Shown: positions 25,699-36,108 of the stretch, one piece after another | Position numbering within the stretch: the stretch's first letter is position 1 | Layout of the letters: each line of letters starts with the position of its first letter | Source of the DNA: an uncultured Clostridia bacterium | Lineage (GTDB): Bacteria; Bacillota; Clostridia; Oscillospirales; Ruminococcaceae | Direction: 5' to 3' | Assembly: GCA_947627045.1 (NCBI GenBank) | Contig: CANQUM010000006.1 | Location: 19,293 to 83,292 of the forward strand | Length of the DNA stretch: 64,000 nucleotides | Translations under genes and position numbers: made by a program | Notes under the pieces: generated by a model | What the model was told of the DNA's origin: nothing | Seen by the model: only the letters and a program-made list of their open reading frames with translations | The model's database searches: none

Positions 25699-25974
25699 AA
25701 AAAATCCTCCTTTTAAATTTATAAGTCAATGTTTAAAACATTTACCTTTTTATTGTTGCTGAATTTTTCTCCCCGTATTCTTTTTAGTTAAGTTCCGATA
25801 ATAACATCTGCACGGTTTCTAAATGCCGCATATTTGACTTGCTGTTAGATCTAATAATTTAATTCTTTTTTATTATACAAAAAAATTTATAAAAATGCAA
25901 TAATAATTATATATATTGCTTTAGATATATGTTATATTATAAGTGTTATATTTAAAAATTTAAAGGAGGATCAT

Positions 25975-27621
25975 ATGAAAAACAAGAAATTTATTACTGT
26001 TATTTTAGCGTCAATAGTTTTAATATCGGCTATTTTTCCATCTGCTTTGAGTGCAGTATCTGAATCTGCAGATAAGGGTGCAATGCGTGAAAATTTGACC
26101 TCTGCCGAGCTTGTTAAGGATATGGGCTTCGGCTGGAACTTGGGCGATACACTTGACGTTTGCAACGCCGACCGAAACGGCGATGGAAGAATTGACGAAC
26201 ATTCTGACAAGGTTGACGAAACCTTATGGGGAAATCCCAAAGCAACTCAGGAGCTTTTCAATCAGCTTAAAGCCGACGGAGTTAAGTCTGTTAGAATTCC
26301 TGTTACCTGGCGTGACCATATGGGCGAAGCTCCTGATTACAAGGTTGACGAAGAATGGATGGACAGAGTTCAGGAGGTTGTAGACTACGCACGGAATGCC
26401 GGTCTTTATGCAATTATCAATATTCATCACGATGGCGGCGGAGACCCTAATTTCGGTGCTTGGGTAATAACCACTGCCAGTTCCGATTACGACGCTTTTA
26501 TTCAGAAGTATAAAGCCTTGTGGTCGCAGATAGCCGAGAGATTCAAAGACTATTCAGATTATCTTGTTTTCGAGTCAATGAACGAAGTGGGCTTTGATAA
26601 TTTAAACAGGTCGGACGCATTTAATCTGTTAAACAAAATAAATCAGGATTTTGTCAATATTATTCGTTCGTCAGGCGGAAATAATGCTAAACGCCATCTG
26701 CTTATAGCCGGCTATTGGACTGACATTGCACAAACCTGTTCGTCAGAATATAAAATGCCCGAAGACCCCGAAAACAGATGTATTCTTTCGGTTCATTACT
26801 ATACGCCGTATCAGTTTTGTATAACAGGTCAGCAAGCGACTTGGGGTTCAACATCAGAAATAAATCAGATGAAAAATCTGGTAGGCAGATTAAATACCAC
26901 ATTTGTCAGCAAAGGCACTCCTGTAATAATTGGCGAATATGCCGCAAGCGGAAGAGATATAGATAGCTGTGCTTTATTTATTAAAACTTTTAACCAGTTT
27001 TGCCATAGTTACGGGATCGCGACTTTCCTATGGGATAACGGCGGACAAATTGACAGAAACACATATCAATGGAGAACTCCTGAGCTTCTTGAGGCTATAA
27101 AAGAAGGCAACTCAGATACACCCCAATCTTCCGAACCGTCGGAAAAAGATCCGCCTAAAACTCCGCCGGAGGAGCCTAATTCGTCAGAAACAAGTTCTAC
27201 ATCTTCTGATAAATCTAATGCAGCAGTTTCTTCTGTAAAAACCGCTGCTAAAACTTCTGCCGTTTCAGGCTCGTCTGCTGCTGATAAAGCAAAAAAGACC
27301 GCCGAATATAGTATGAGTCTAGCTAAAATCAAAAAACTGAAAGTGAAAAGCAAATCAAAGAACAAAATAACTGTTCGCTGGAAAAAGGTAAAAAAAGCAA
27401 AAGGTTATAACGTGCAGGTATCAAAGAAAAGTAACTTTAAAAAGAAGCTGTTTAATAAATTTACAAGGAAAAATAAGATTACATTCCAAAACAAGATAAA
27501 GAGTAAAAAAACCTACTACATAAGAGTAAGAGCATATTGTACATATAAGAAAGCAAACGGCGATGTTGGAAAGGCATACAGCAGTTGGAATAAAAAGCTC
27601 AGAAAAGTCAAAGTAAAATAA
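25975..27621 (+). CDS. Secreted GH5 endoglucanase with Ca-loop insert and FN3-like C-terminal domain
   Basis: A 548-residue secreted glycoside hydrolase family 5 enzyme acting on cellulose or related beta-glucans. The signal peptide is residues 1 to about 27. The catalytic domain (about 40-372) has GWNLGDTLD (53-61), RIPVTW (107-112), the acid/base Glu204 in SMNEV (usually NEP), HYY near 274 and the nucleophile Glu321 in IIGEYAA. An EF-hand-like loop, ADRNGDGRIDEHSD (65-78), is inserted in the N-terminal region. A Pro/Ser/Thr/Glu-rich linker (about 378-450) leads to a Lys-rich fibronectin-III-like domain (about 452-548). No dockerin or sortase signal is seen. The SD AAAGGAGG precedes the ATG. 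Confidence 0.93.
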   Translation: MKNKKFITVILASIVLISAIFPSALSAVSESADKGAMRENLTSAELVKDMGFGWNLGDTLDVCNADRNGDGRIDEHSDKVDETLWGNPKATQELFNQLKADGVKSVRIPVTWRDHMGEAPDYKVDEEWMDRVQEVVDYARNAGLYAIINIHHDGGGDPNFGAWVITTASSDYDAFIQKYKALWSQIAERFKDYSDYLVFESMNEVGFDNLNRSDAFNLLNKINQDFVNIIRSSGGNNAKRHLLIAGYWTDIAQTCSSEYKMPEDPENRCILSVHYYTPYQFCITGQQATWGSTSEINQMKNLVGRLNTTFVSKGTPVIIGEYAASGRDIDSCALFIKTFNQFCHSYGIATFLWDNGGQIDRNTYQWRTPELLEAIKEGNSDTPQSSEPSEKDPPKTPPEEPNSSETSSTSSDKSNAAVSSVKTAAKTSAVSGSSAADKAKKTAEYSMSLAKIKKLKVKSKSKNKITVRWKKVKKAKGYNVQVSKKSNFKKKLFNKFTRKNKITFQNKIKSKKTYYIRVRAYCTYKKANGDVGKAYSSWNKKLRKVKVK

Positions 27622-27639
27622 AGATTTCTTAATATAAGT

Positions 27640-27669
27640 AAAACGTCCGAGAAAAACCCGGACGTTTTT
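27640..27669. terminator. Bidirectional terminator
   Basis: aaaacgtccg (27640-27649) pairs with cggacgtttt (27659-27668). It lies between the endoglucanase and histidine kinase genes, which converge on it. Confidence 0.9.
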
Positions 27670-27679
27670 ATTTGTTTAA

Positions 27680-29107
27680 TTAAGATTGAGGAATAAATAT
27701 TCCGAACATTACTCCGTTATCGCGATTTTCTACCCATACATTTCCTTTGTGTATATCTGCAATTTTCTTTACTATTGCAAGCCCTACTCCGTAATTTGCT
27801 GTTCCGTTCTGTGTTCTAGACTTATCCACTTTATAGAATGCGTCCCACAAATGCTCAAGCTCTTCTTTAGCAATGCTTTCACCAGCATTATATACGGTAA
27901 TTTTCAATCCGTTTTCTTCCCAAAGATAGTTGATCTCGACCGTTCCGCCGTTTGGTGAGTATCTTATGGCATTATCAACGTAGTTTGAAACCGCCTGCTG
28001 CAAAAGCAAAAGGTTCGCATAAATCTGCTTGTTCTCATAATTATTTGTAACAAGATTTATGTTCTTTTCCAAAAGCTTTATTTCAAAGCTCTCCTTAATA
28101 TATTCGTTGAATTCAGAAATTAAAAACTTGTTTTTCTCAATACCATCTGTCATACTGTTCATCTTAGACAAATTAAGCATAGACCTAACAAGATTATCCA
28201 TCTCATCACACTGGCTGACTATTACATCGCAATACTTCTCAGCCTTCTGCTTATCACTGGCAATACCGTATTTTAGCCCCTCTGCGTACCCCTTTACCGC
28301 AGCAATCGGAGTTTTTAACTCGTGCGACATATCACGAATTAATTGTTCTCTGCTGACTACACTTTCTTTTAAACTGTTAATACTCTCGTTCAGCTTATCG
28401 GATATTATATTTATCGAATTCGCAAGCTCACCTATTTCGCCTTTTTCTTTAACCTCGACCCTTTTTGTAAAGTCGAGATTTGCAATACTTCTTGCGGCAG
28501 CGTTGATTTCAACAACCGAACCTGACATTCTTTTTGCTATAATTAATACAAGAATTGTCCCTATAACAAACATAACCAACCCGATAATTATAATGAGCTT
28601 GTTCGATATGCGAACATTGTCCTCAATACTCCTGAGAGAACGTGAGAGAATTAAATAGTAGTTATCATTTAGCTTTGACATAAGTACTACCCTGCGAAGT
28701 GCATCATCTTTATTTTTAAAAACTTCATAATGCTGTTTGTTGTCATTGAGTTCATCAATATTACTGTGAAAAAATTCACTCCACCTTTTTGATAGCTTGT
28801 TTTTTTGTTTAATATCAACGTCTAATATATGATTTCTGAAAAGAACTGTATCAGATCTGTCTACAACTAATATTTTTATGTTTCTGCGTTCGTCCATATT
28901 TTCCAGATAATCGTCAAAAGCACTTAAATCGCTTTTTTCAAACTGAGGAAACTCTTCTTTTACACTGCTGCAAATTTCGCTCATCTGTTTCTTGCTTTCG
29001 TGTATAAAGAACCTTCCTGCAAATAAAACATCTACAACAACAAGCACAAGAATAAACCCAGCCATCAACAGACCGTAAAAAACAAACAACTTCTTCTTTA
29101 TTGACAT
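27680..29107 (-). CDS. Sensor histidine kinase
   Basis: A 475-residue membrane kinase of a two-component system. It has a first membrane helix (about 10-32), an extracellular sensor domain (about 33-172), a second helix (about 173-195), HAMP (about 195-247), and HisKA with the phospho-accepting His in DMSHELKTPIAA. HATPase_c follows, with the N box VSNYVDNAIRYSP, the G1 box TVYNAGES and NYGVGLAIVKKIADIHKG. It is encoded 61 bp after its OmpR-type response regulator. The ATG is 29 nt from AAGGAGG, with the SD-hairpin leader between. The signal sensed is unknown. Confidence 0.92.
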   Translation of the reverse strand: MSIKKKLFVFYGLLMAGFILVLVVVDVLFAGRFFIHESKKQMSEICSSVKEEFPQFEKSDLSAFDDYLENMDERRNIKILVVDRSDTVLFRNHILDVDIKQKNKLSKRWSEFFHSNIDELNDNKQHYEVFKNKDDALRRVVLMSKLNDNYYLILSRSLRSIEDNVRISNKLIIIIGLVMFVIGTILVLIIAKRMSGSVVEINAAARSIANLDFTKRVEVKEKGEIGELANSINIISDKLNESINSLKESVVSREQLIRDMSHELKTPIAAVKGYAEGLKYGIASDKQKAEKYCDVIVSQCDEMDNLVRSMLNLSKMNSMTDGIEKNKFLISEFNEYIKESFEIKLLEKNINLVTNNYENKQIYANLLLLQQAVSNYVDNAIRYSPNGGTVEINYLWEENGLKITVYNAGESIAKEELEHLWDAFYKVDKSRTQNGTANYGVGLAIVKKIADIHKGNVWVENRDNGVMFGIFIPQS

Positions 29108-29143
29108 ATATTAAACTGTGCTCTCTAAAGAGCAATCCTCCTT
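29108..29143 (-). promoter_or_regulatory. SD-hairpin leader, copy 2
   Basis: Minus strand: AAGGAGG (plus 29137-29143), then TGCTCT-TTAG-AGAGCA (plus 29119-29134), then cagtttaatat and the ATG at 29107. Both the hairpin sequence and the following cagttt match copy 1 at 17774. Confidence 0.6.
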
Positions 29144-29168
29144 TCGGCATTTTTAAAAGCAGACCAAA

Positions 29169-29840
29169 TTATAATTTTTCTTTCTTGCTAAAGCAATACC
29201 CTATGCCCCTTACTGTTTGGATATAGCCCGCACATACTCCGAGCTTTGCTCTTAAAACCTTGATATGCGTATCAATAGTTCTTGAAGTATAGCTGTTATC
29301 GCTTCCCCAAACCGACTGAAATATCTGCTCTCGGCTTTTTACTATATTTTCATTTTCCACAAGGTATAAAAGGAGCTTATATTCTAAGTTTGTCAGTTGA
29401 ATTTCTTCGTCTTGTACAGAAATCTTACAATTAAGCTGGTTTATGGTCAAATCACCGAAATTGATAATTGAATTGTTCTTTTTAATCTGTTTTTTTAAAA
29501 GAACATTTACCCTTGCAACAAACACTTCATAGCTGAAAGGCTTGGTAATATAGTCATCTGCACCCGTTGTCAGACCTCTCAGCTCATTTCGCTCTGACTC
29601 CAATGCTGTGAGAATTATTATTGGAACATCGGAAAATTCTCTGATTTTTTCAAGCACAGTCCAGCCGTCATACTTAGGCATCATAACGTCAAGTACAATT
29701 AAGTCTATCTGTTCCTGCATAAAAAGCCTAAGAGCCTCTTTGCCGTCGTGAGCAACAACAGTTTCATAGCCCTGATTTTGCAAAATATCGCATATAAGCT
29801 CGCACATTACTTTTTCATCATCTGCAACTAAAATTTTCAT
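29169..29840 (-). CDS. OmpR/PhoB-family response regulator
   Basis: A 223-residue two-component regulator with a receiver domain (about 1-118) containing the acidic pair in VADDE, the phosphorylated Asp51 in LIVLDVMMP and the switch Lys in YITKPFS. A winged-helix DNA-binding domain (about 130-223) follows, with SREQIFQSVWG and SRTIDTHIKVLRAKLG. The start is taken at ATG 29840 because homologues begin MKILVADDE. A TTG at 29864 with AAAGGAG only 3 nt away is the alternative. It forms an operon with the downstream histidine kinase. Target genes are not identifiable here. Confidence 0.92.
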   Translation of the reverse strand: MKILVADDEKVMCELICDILQNQGYETVVAHDGKEALRLFMQEQIDLIVLDVMMPKYDGWTVLEKIREFSDVPIIILTALESERNELRGLTTGADDYITKPFSYEVFVARVNVLLKKQIKKNNSIINFGDLTINQLNCKISVQDEEIQLTNLEYKLLLYLVENENIVKSREQIFQSVWGSDNSYTSRTIDTHIKVLRAKLGVCAGYIQTVRGIGYCFSKKEKL

Positions 29841-30408
29841 TGTAATATTTTCTTTGTCAGGCAAAGACTCCTTTCTGACGTCAAAATGCTTTGCACGCCT
29901 GTTTATCCTAAACTCTAAAATGTTAAATATTTTATTCTGATAAGATAAAATTAATATAACCGACTGTTCTTTATATAATTAACGCTTTCACAGCCCCATA
30001 TTGAATTCAAAATACACGTTATTTCTGTATTTTTCGACCCGAATTTTAAGTTTAACTAATATTATACTTCTTTCACTTATCTCTTTTGTAAAGTTTATGT
30101 GAAAATCTGATTTAAAGCTGTATTCTTATATAAAACTTGATGATCATATGAATAAATTTGCGAAAATGATTTTATTGTTGTATTTGACTATTCTATAGCT
30201 TGATATTTGTATAAAACACCAAAAAACTTAACGTGCTATTGACAATACATAATTATAATTATAAGATAAAATTAAGAGTTTAAAACCAATTCAGATGTAT
30301 ATTTGTCTTTGCATTTTTTAAAAATCAGTATGTGATTTTAATTTCAGACTTCCTCAAGGAATAAATTGATTTTGACAGTTTATCATATATTTTGAAGGGA
30401 TGAGAATA
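29841..30408. other. Long non-coding gap upstream of ptsI
   Basis: An AT-rich region between the divergent response-regulator and ptsI genes. I see one candidate ptsI promoter (30239-30267) and no recognisable riboswitch. A 16-codon hydrophobic frame at 30148-30198 lacks an SD. Confidence 0.5.
30239..30267 (+). promoter_or_regulatory. Candidate ptsI promoter
   Basis: TTGACA (30239-30244) followed 17 nt later by taagat (30262-30267), or tataag with a 15-nt spacer. It would give a 5' leader of about 135 nt. Confidence 0.5.
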
Positions 30409-32061
30409 ATGGATAAATATTCGGGCAAAAGCGTTTTCGGAGGCATTGCTATCGGAAGAATTCGGATATTTCAAAAAGGACGTCAAGAAATTAAAAATAT
30501 AAAGGCTGACAATCCAAAAGCAGAAATAGAACGGTTTAACGAAGCCAGAAGCAAGGCTATTGAAGGTCTTCAGGAATTATATGAAAAGGCACTGAAGGAG
30601 GCAGGCGAACAAAGTGCCGCTATACTTCAGATCCATCAAATAATGCTTAATGATATAGATTATACAAACTCTGTTGAAGGAATTATTACAAACCAGAATG
30701 TAACTGCCGAATTTGCAGTTGCAGTAACAAGAGATTATTTTTACGAAATGTTTTCCTCAATGGAAGATGAATATATGAAAGCCCGTGCCGCCGACGTCAA
30801 AGACGTTTCTGAGCGGGTTATAAGAATTCTGTGCAATGATCACAGCAAACCGGCAGATTCAAAAGTGCCTTCCATTATAATCGCAGATGATCTCGCTCCA
30901 AGCGAGACCGTTCAGCTTGATAAAGATTTAGTTCTGGCGTTTGTAACAGTACACGGAAGCGTAAATTCACATACGGCAATACTAGCAAAAACAATGGGTA
31001 TACCCGCAGTTACCAATGTAGACATTCCTCTTAACCGTTCAATAAACGGCAGAATGGCAGTAGTAGATGGCTATAGCGGTATAATTTATGTCGATCCTGA
31101 CAGTAAATTTGTAAGAGAAATGCAGACTTTGCAGGAAAAAGAGCTTTATAAGAGAAAGCTGTTGTTAGAGCTTAAAGGAAAAGATACCGTAACCTTAGAC
31201 GGAAAAAAGATGACGCTTTACGCTAACATCGGAAACACTAAGGATCTAGCGTCGGTTACGGAAAATGACGCAAGCGGAGTTGGGCTTTTCAGGAGCGAAT
31301 TTATATATTTTGAAAAAAACAGCCTTCCAACTGAGGAGGAGCAGTTTGAAATCTACAAAACTGCATTAGAATCTCTAGCATGCAAAAGAGTTGTAGTGAG
31401 AACTCTTGACATCGGCGCTGACAAGCAGACTGATTATTTCAATCTAGAGACCGAGGAAAACCCTGCTATGGGGCTCAGGGCTATAAGAATATGCCTTACA
31501 AATTTGGAAATTTTCAAAACGCAGCTTCGTGCATTATACAGAGCGAGCATATTCGGGAACCTTTCGATTATGTATCCGTTTATCACATCTGTCGAAGAGA
31601 TTAAAGAAATAAAAAAGATTACAGAGGAAGTAAAAAAAGAGCTTGACGCTCAAGGAATCAAATATAGTCATAGAATAGAAGAGGGTATAATGATTGAGAC
31701 ACCTGCCGCCGCTCTTATTTCAGACAAACTCGCAAAGGAAGTCGATTTTTTCAGCATTGGTACAAACGACTTATCTCAATATGCAATGGCAATAGACCGT
31801 CAGAATTCAAAAGCAGACAGATTTTACAATCCTCATCATCTTGCCGTTCTCAGAATGATTAAAATGGTTGTTGACAATGCTCATAAAAACCGAATTAAAG
31901 TAGGTATATGCGGAGAACTTGGCGCAGATTTGAGCCTTACCGAAACCTTTTTGAAAATCGGCGTTGATGCGCTTTCTGTTTCGCCTTCAATGATTTTGCC
32001 ATTAAGAGATAAAATCAGAAAAACTGACACTTCAAAGCTTAGTTTAAAGTATGATTTATAA
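30409..32061 (+). CDS. ptsI: PTS enzyme I (phosphoenolpyruvate-protein phosphotransferase)
   Basis: A 550-residue enzyme I that passes phosphate from PEP to HPr, the first step of PTS sugar uptake. The N-terminal HPr-binding/phosphohistidine half carries the active His in GSVNSHTAIL (about 186-192 from this start; the family usually has GGRTSHSAI). The PEP-binding barrel follows, with LFRSEFIYF, RTLDIGADK, ENPAMGLRAIR, IMIETPAA, FSIGTNDLSQY and CGELGAD. The start at 30409 has GAAGGG 9 nt upstream; an ATG three codons earlier abuts the SD. It is monocistronic: no HPr gene or EII component is nearby. Confidence 0.94.
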   Translation: MDKYSGKSVFGGIAIGRIRIFQKGRQEIKNIKADNPKAEIERFNEARSKAIEGLQELYEKALKEAGEQSAAILQIHQIMLNDIDYTNSVEGIITNQNVTAEFAVAVTRDYFYEMFSSMEDEYMKARAADVKDVSERVIRILCNDHSKPADSKVPSIIIADDLAPSETVQLDKDLVLAFVTVHGSVNSHTAILAKTMGIPAVTNVDIPLNRSINGRMAVVDGYSGIIYVDPDSKFVREMQTLQEKELYKRKLLLELKGKDTVTLDGKKMTLYANIGNTKDLASVTENDASGVGLFRSEFIYFEKNSLPTEEEQFEIYKTALESLACKRVVVRTLDIGADKQTDYFNLETEENPAMGLRAIRICLTNLEIFKTQLRALYRASIFGNLSIMYPFITSVEEIKEIKKITEEVKKELDAQGIKYSHRIEEGIMIETPAAALISDKLAKEVDFFSIGTNDLSQYAMAIDRQNSKADRFYNPHHLAVLRMIKMVVDNAHKNRIKVGICGELGADLSLTETFLKIGVDALSVSPSMILPLRDKIRKTDTSKLSLKYDL

Positions 32062-32102
32062 TCTCATACAACACTGACGTTATAAAAATTTAAGCAAAAG
32101 CT

Positions 32103-32139
32103 AAAGCCATACTAATCTTTTCAGATAAGTATGGCTTTT
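32103..32139. terminator. Terminator after ptsI
   Basis: aaagccatact (32103-32113) pairs with agtatggcttt (32128-32138). It is followed by tttta on the plus strand, and A/T-rich flanks allow use in both directions. The stem is nearly the same as the terminator at 36047. Confidence 0.8.
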
Positions 32140-32203
32140 AATTATACTATTTTATTCTTCTATTATTTAAAGTCCACAGCAACTTTATATTTCTTATTCA
32201 AAT

Positions 32204-33487
<1,284 letters not shown>

Positions 33488-34573
33488 TTATTTTGCAGAT
33501 TTTTCGAGCTGTTGACGAAAATACTTCTTATTTGCCAGATAGTTTTTATCATTTGGTTTTATACTTCCTGCTTTGTCATTGTATTCGCAAGCTTTTTGAA
33601 GATTTCCCAGCTTATCGTAGCATACGCAAAGCTGCATATACGGAATATATCCGTAACAGTCAACAGACGAAAAACCTCCGTTTTGAATTGGGTATTCTAA
33701 CTCTGAGGCAAGCTCATACCAAAATATCGCTTCACGGTATTTTTGCTCTGCCATTTTTATATATCCTATTTCACAGCAAATTTCTGCTCGGGGACTGTCA
33801 TAATTAAAACTCCAAAAAAGACTGTTCAATGCCATGTTTGCCCTGCCCAGTTTCATATAGCATCTTGATATATCCAGACAGGCGTTTATACTATTTTCGA
33901 TCCATTTATCATCAGCATCGAAAAACTCTTTAAACACCTTGATCGCATCGTCATACCTCTTATGAAAGTATAGCTCTCTTGCATAATAATACTTCTGTCT
34001 CGTATCAAGAGCCTTTCCGTCATTCAAAAGTTTTTCAAATATCCTCAAATTCCGATTAGGATCGTTTACCTTCAGCTTTTTATGCAAAATTTCAATGTCG
34101 CAGTACTTAATATTACCGCTCGGTGTTATAACCTCGTGTATTGCGCCCTTCCACAAAAAATGACGTGATCTTTTCATAAGTCTTTCTCTGTAATATGAAA
34201 ACGTCGGGTTTCCATTATCATCAAAAGCGACATTATACTTCATCATTACAATATCCGTCGACGGGTCAAGTGTTGATTTAAGTTCTTTAAGCATACGCTG
34301 ATTTTTAAAATCAATTACATCATCAGCGTCAAGCCACATTATATAATCCATCTCAGCTTTGGAAAACGAAAAATTCCGTGCAGCCGAGAAGTCGTCTACC
34401 CATTTAAAATCATATATTTTATCTGTATACACGGACGCAATTTCCTTAGTTTTGTCCTTAGAACCTGTGTCAACGATTATGATTTCATCTGCAATACTAT
34501 TTACACATTCAAGACATCTTCCTAAAACGCTTTCCTCATCACGAACAATCATACACAAACTTATTGTCGGCAT
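33488..34573 (-). CDS. GT2 glycosyltransferase with TPR-like repeats
   Basis: A 361-residue cytoplasmic glycosyltransferase. The N-terminal GT-A domain (about 1-200) begins ISLCMIVRDEESVLGRCL, with IIIVDTGSKDKTKEIA, DDFSAARNFSF and the metal-binding WLDADD. The C-terminal half (about 205-350) has helical TPR-like units (YYYARELYFHKRYDDAIKVF, AEQKYREAIFWYELA). This architecture is common in enzymes that glycosylate surface or spore proteins. It precedes the collagen-like gene by about 25 bp in the same operon, so threonines of the GXT repeats are the likely acceptors. The SD GAGGAGGG lies before the ATG. Confidence 0.87.
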   Translation of the reverse strand: MPTISLCMIVRDEESVLGRCLECVNSIADEIIIVDTGSKDKTKEIASVYTDKIYDFKWVDDFSAARNFSFSKAEMDYIMWLDADDVIDFKNQRMLKELKSTLDPSTDIVMMKYNVAFDDNGNPTFSYYRERLMKRSRHFLWKGAIHEVITPSGNIKYCDIEILHKKLKVNDPNRNLRIFEKLLNDGKALDTRQKYYYARELYFHKRYDDAIKVFKEFFDADDKWIENSINACLDISRCYMKLGRANMALNSLFWSFNYDSPRAEICCEIGYIKMAEQKYREAIFWYELASELEYPIQNGGFSSVDCYGYIPYMQLCVCYDKLGNLQKACEYNDKAGSIKPNDKNYLANKKYFRQQLEKSAK

Positions 34574-34745
34574 TTCACAGCCCTCCTCACTGTAATTACA
34601 ACAGCCCCCTACTTTAATAGTATGATTAAAAAAATTTTTGTGTTACCAAAGGTTTATTAGTTTTGTTCTATAAATTATTATATTTTTGATAACACAGCAT
34701 TACCTGTAAATAATAATAAAGAGAATTGATAAATGGAGGAATACT

Positions 34746-36041
34746 ATGAGTTTGATATGGAGTGAAAATGTAAATTTTCCGTCCTTTCCCAGACTGAACG
34801 GGAAGAAAAGAACAGATGTTCTTATAATCGGCGGAGGCTTAGCAGGAATACTGTGCGCATATTTTCTCAAACAGAAAGGTGTTGACTATATACTTGCGGA
34901 GGGAGGAAAAATCTGCTCGGGAACAACTGCAGGTACTACCGCTAAAATAACCGCACAGCACGGTCTGATTTATCATAAACTGCTTAAATCTCTGGGCAAA
35001 GAGCAGTCTGCTATGTACCTTAACGCTAATCTGTCAGCCTTATCTGAATACAACAAGCTATGCAAAAATATTGACTGCGACTTTGAAATCAAAGATAATT
35101 ACGTTTACTCGCTTGATGATTTATCTCTCCTTGAAAAGGAGTTCTCTGCTTTGACAAAGATAGGCTACAAAGCCTATCTTGTAAAGAATGCTGCTCTTCC
35201 GTTTAAAACAGCGGGAGCGATAAAGTTTTCAAATCAGGCGCAATTCAATCCGCTTAAATTTGCAGCAGCCATTTGCAAAGACTTAAACATACTCGAAAAC
35301 ACTTTTGTCCGTGAAATAAGAAATAACAAGGCTCTTACCGACAGCGGAGTAATTGAGGCAAAAAAAATAATTACCGCAACGCATTTTCCGTTTATGAACA
35401 AGCATGGAAGCTATTTTATAAAAATGTATCAGCACCGCTCGTATGAAATTGCACTGGAAAACGCACCTCAGCTTAACGGTATGTATGTTGACGAAAGCAA
35501 GAAAGGGTTATCGTTCAGAAACTACGGAAAATACCTCCTTTTGGGCGGAGGCTCGCACCGTACAGGAAAAAAGGGCGGAAACTGGAAAGAGCTTAGAAAT
35601 TTTGCCGCAAGATATTACCCAAACGCTCATGAAAAATATTATTGGGCGGCTCAAGATTGTATGAGCTTAGACGGCATTCCGTATATCGGGCATTACTCAA
35701 AACGGATGAATGACCTTTACGTTGCCACAGGCTTTAATAAATGGGGGATGACATCCTCAATGGTATCTGCAATGCTTTTAATCGATATGGTAATCGGCAA
35801 AAAGCCCGACTGGGCAAAGGTTTTCGACCCGTCGAGAAGTATTCTGAAACCTCAGCTTGCATTAAATACCTTTGAGGCTGTCGTAAATCTTCTTACACCC
35901 ACCGCAAAACGGTGTCCGCATCTCGGCTGTGCATTAAAGTGGAACAGTGCCGAGCACTCATGGGACTGTCCGTGCCACGGCTCACGTTTTTCAAAAGACG
36001 GTATATTGCTTGAAAACCCCTCGACAGGAAATCTGGAGTAA
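34746..36041 (+). CDS. FAD-dependent oxidoreductase fused to a Rieske [2Fe-2S] domain
   Basis: A 431-residue protein. The N-terminal DAO-type FAD domain has the dinucleotide motif IIGGGLAGILCAYFL, SGTTAGTTAKITAQHG in the FAD-contact region and LYVATGFNKWGMTSS before the end of the domain. The last 45 residues are a Rieske domain with CPHLGC and CPCHGSRF, binding one [2Fe-2S] cluster through two Cys and two His. Such fusions occur in many Firmicutes; the substrate is not established. The SD TGGAGG precedes the ATG. It is monocistronic with a strong terminator. Confidence 0.88.
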   Translation: MSLIWSENVNFPSFPRLNGKKRTDVLIIGGGLAGILCAYFLKQKGVDYILAEGGKICSGTTAGTTAKITAQHGLIYHKLLKSLGKEQSAMYLNANLSALSEYNKLCKNIDCDFEIKDNYVYSLDDLSLLEKEFSALTKIGYKAYLVKNAALPFKTAGAIKFSNQAQFNPLKFAAAICKDLNILENTFVREIRNNKALTDSGVIEAKKIITATHFPFMNKHGSYFIKMYQHRSYEIALENAPQLNGMYVDESKKGLSFRNYGKYLLLGGGSHRTGKKGGNWKELRNFAARYYPNAHEKYYWAAQDCMSLDGIPYIGHYSKRMNDLYVATGFNKWGMTSSMVSAMLLIDMVIGKKPDWAKVFDPSRSILKPQLALNTFEAVVNLLTPTAKRCPHLGCALKWNSAEHSWDCPCHGSRFSKDGILLENPSTGNLE

Positions 36042-36046
36042 AAGAC

Positions 36047-36088
36047 AAAAGCCATACTGACTTGCTTACACAGTCGGTATGGCTTTTA
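36047..36088. terminator. Bidirectional terminator
   Basis: aaaagccatactgac (36047-36061) pairs with gtcggtatggctttt (36073-36087). It separates the Rieske-fusion gene from the convergent fabD. Confidence 0.9.
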
Positions 36089-36108
36089 TATATTAAGTAA
36101 TCTCTAAA

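Noticed and set aside
30148..30198. 16-codon hydrophobic peptide frame upstream of ptsI
   Set aside because: No SD, very short, and in AT-rich DNA where such frames arise by chance.
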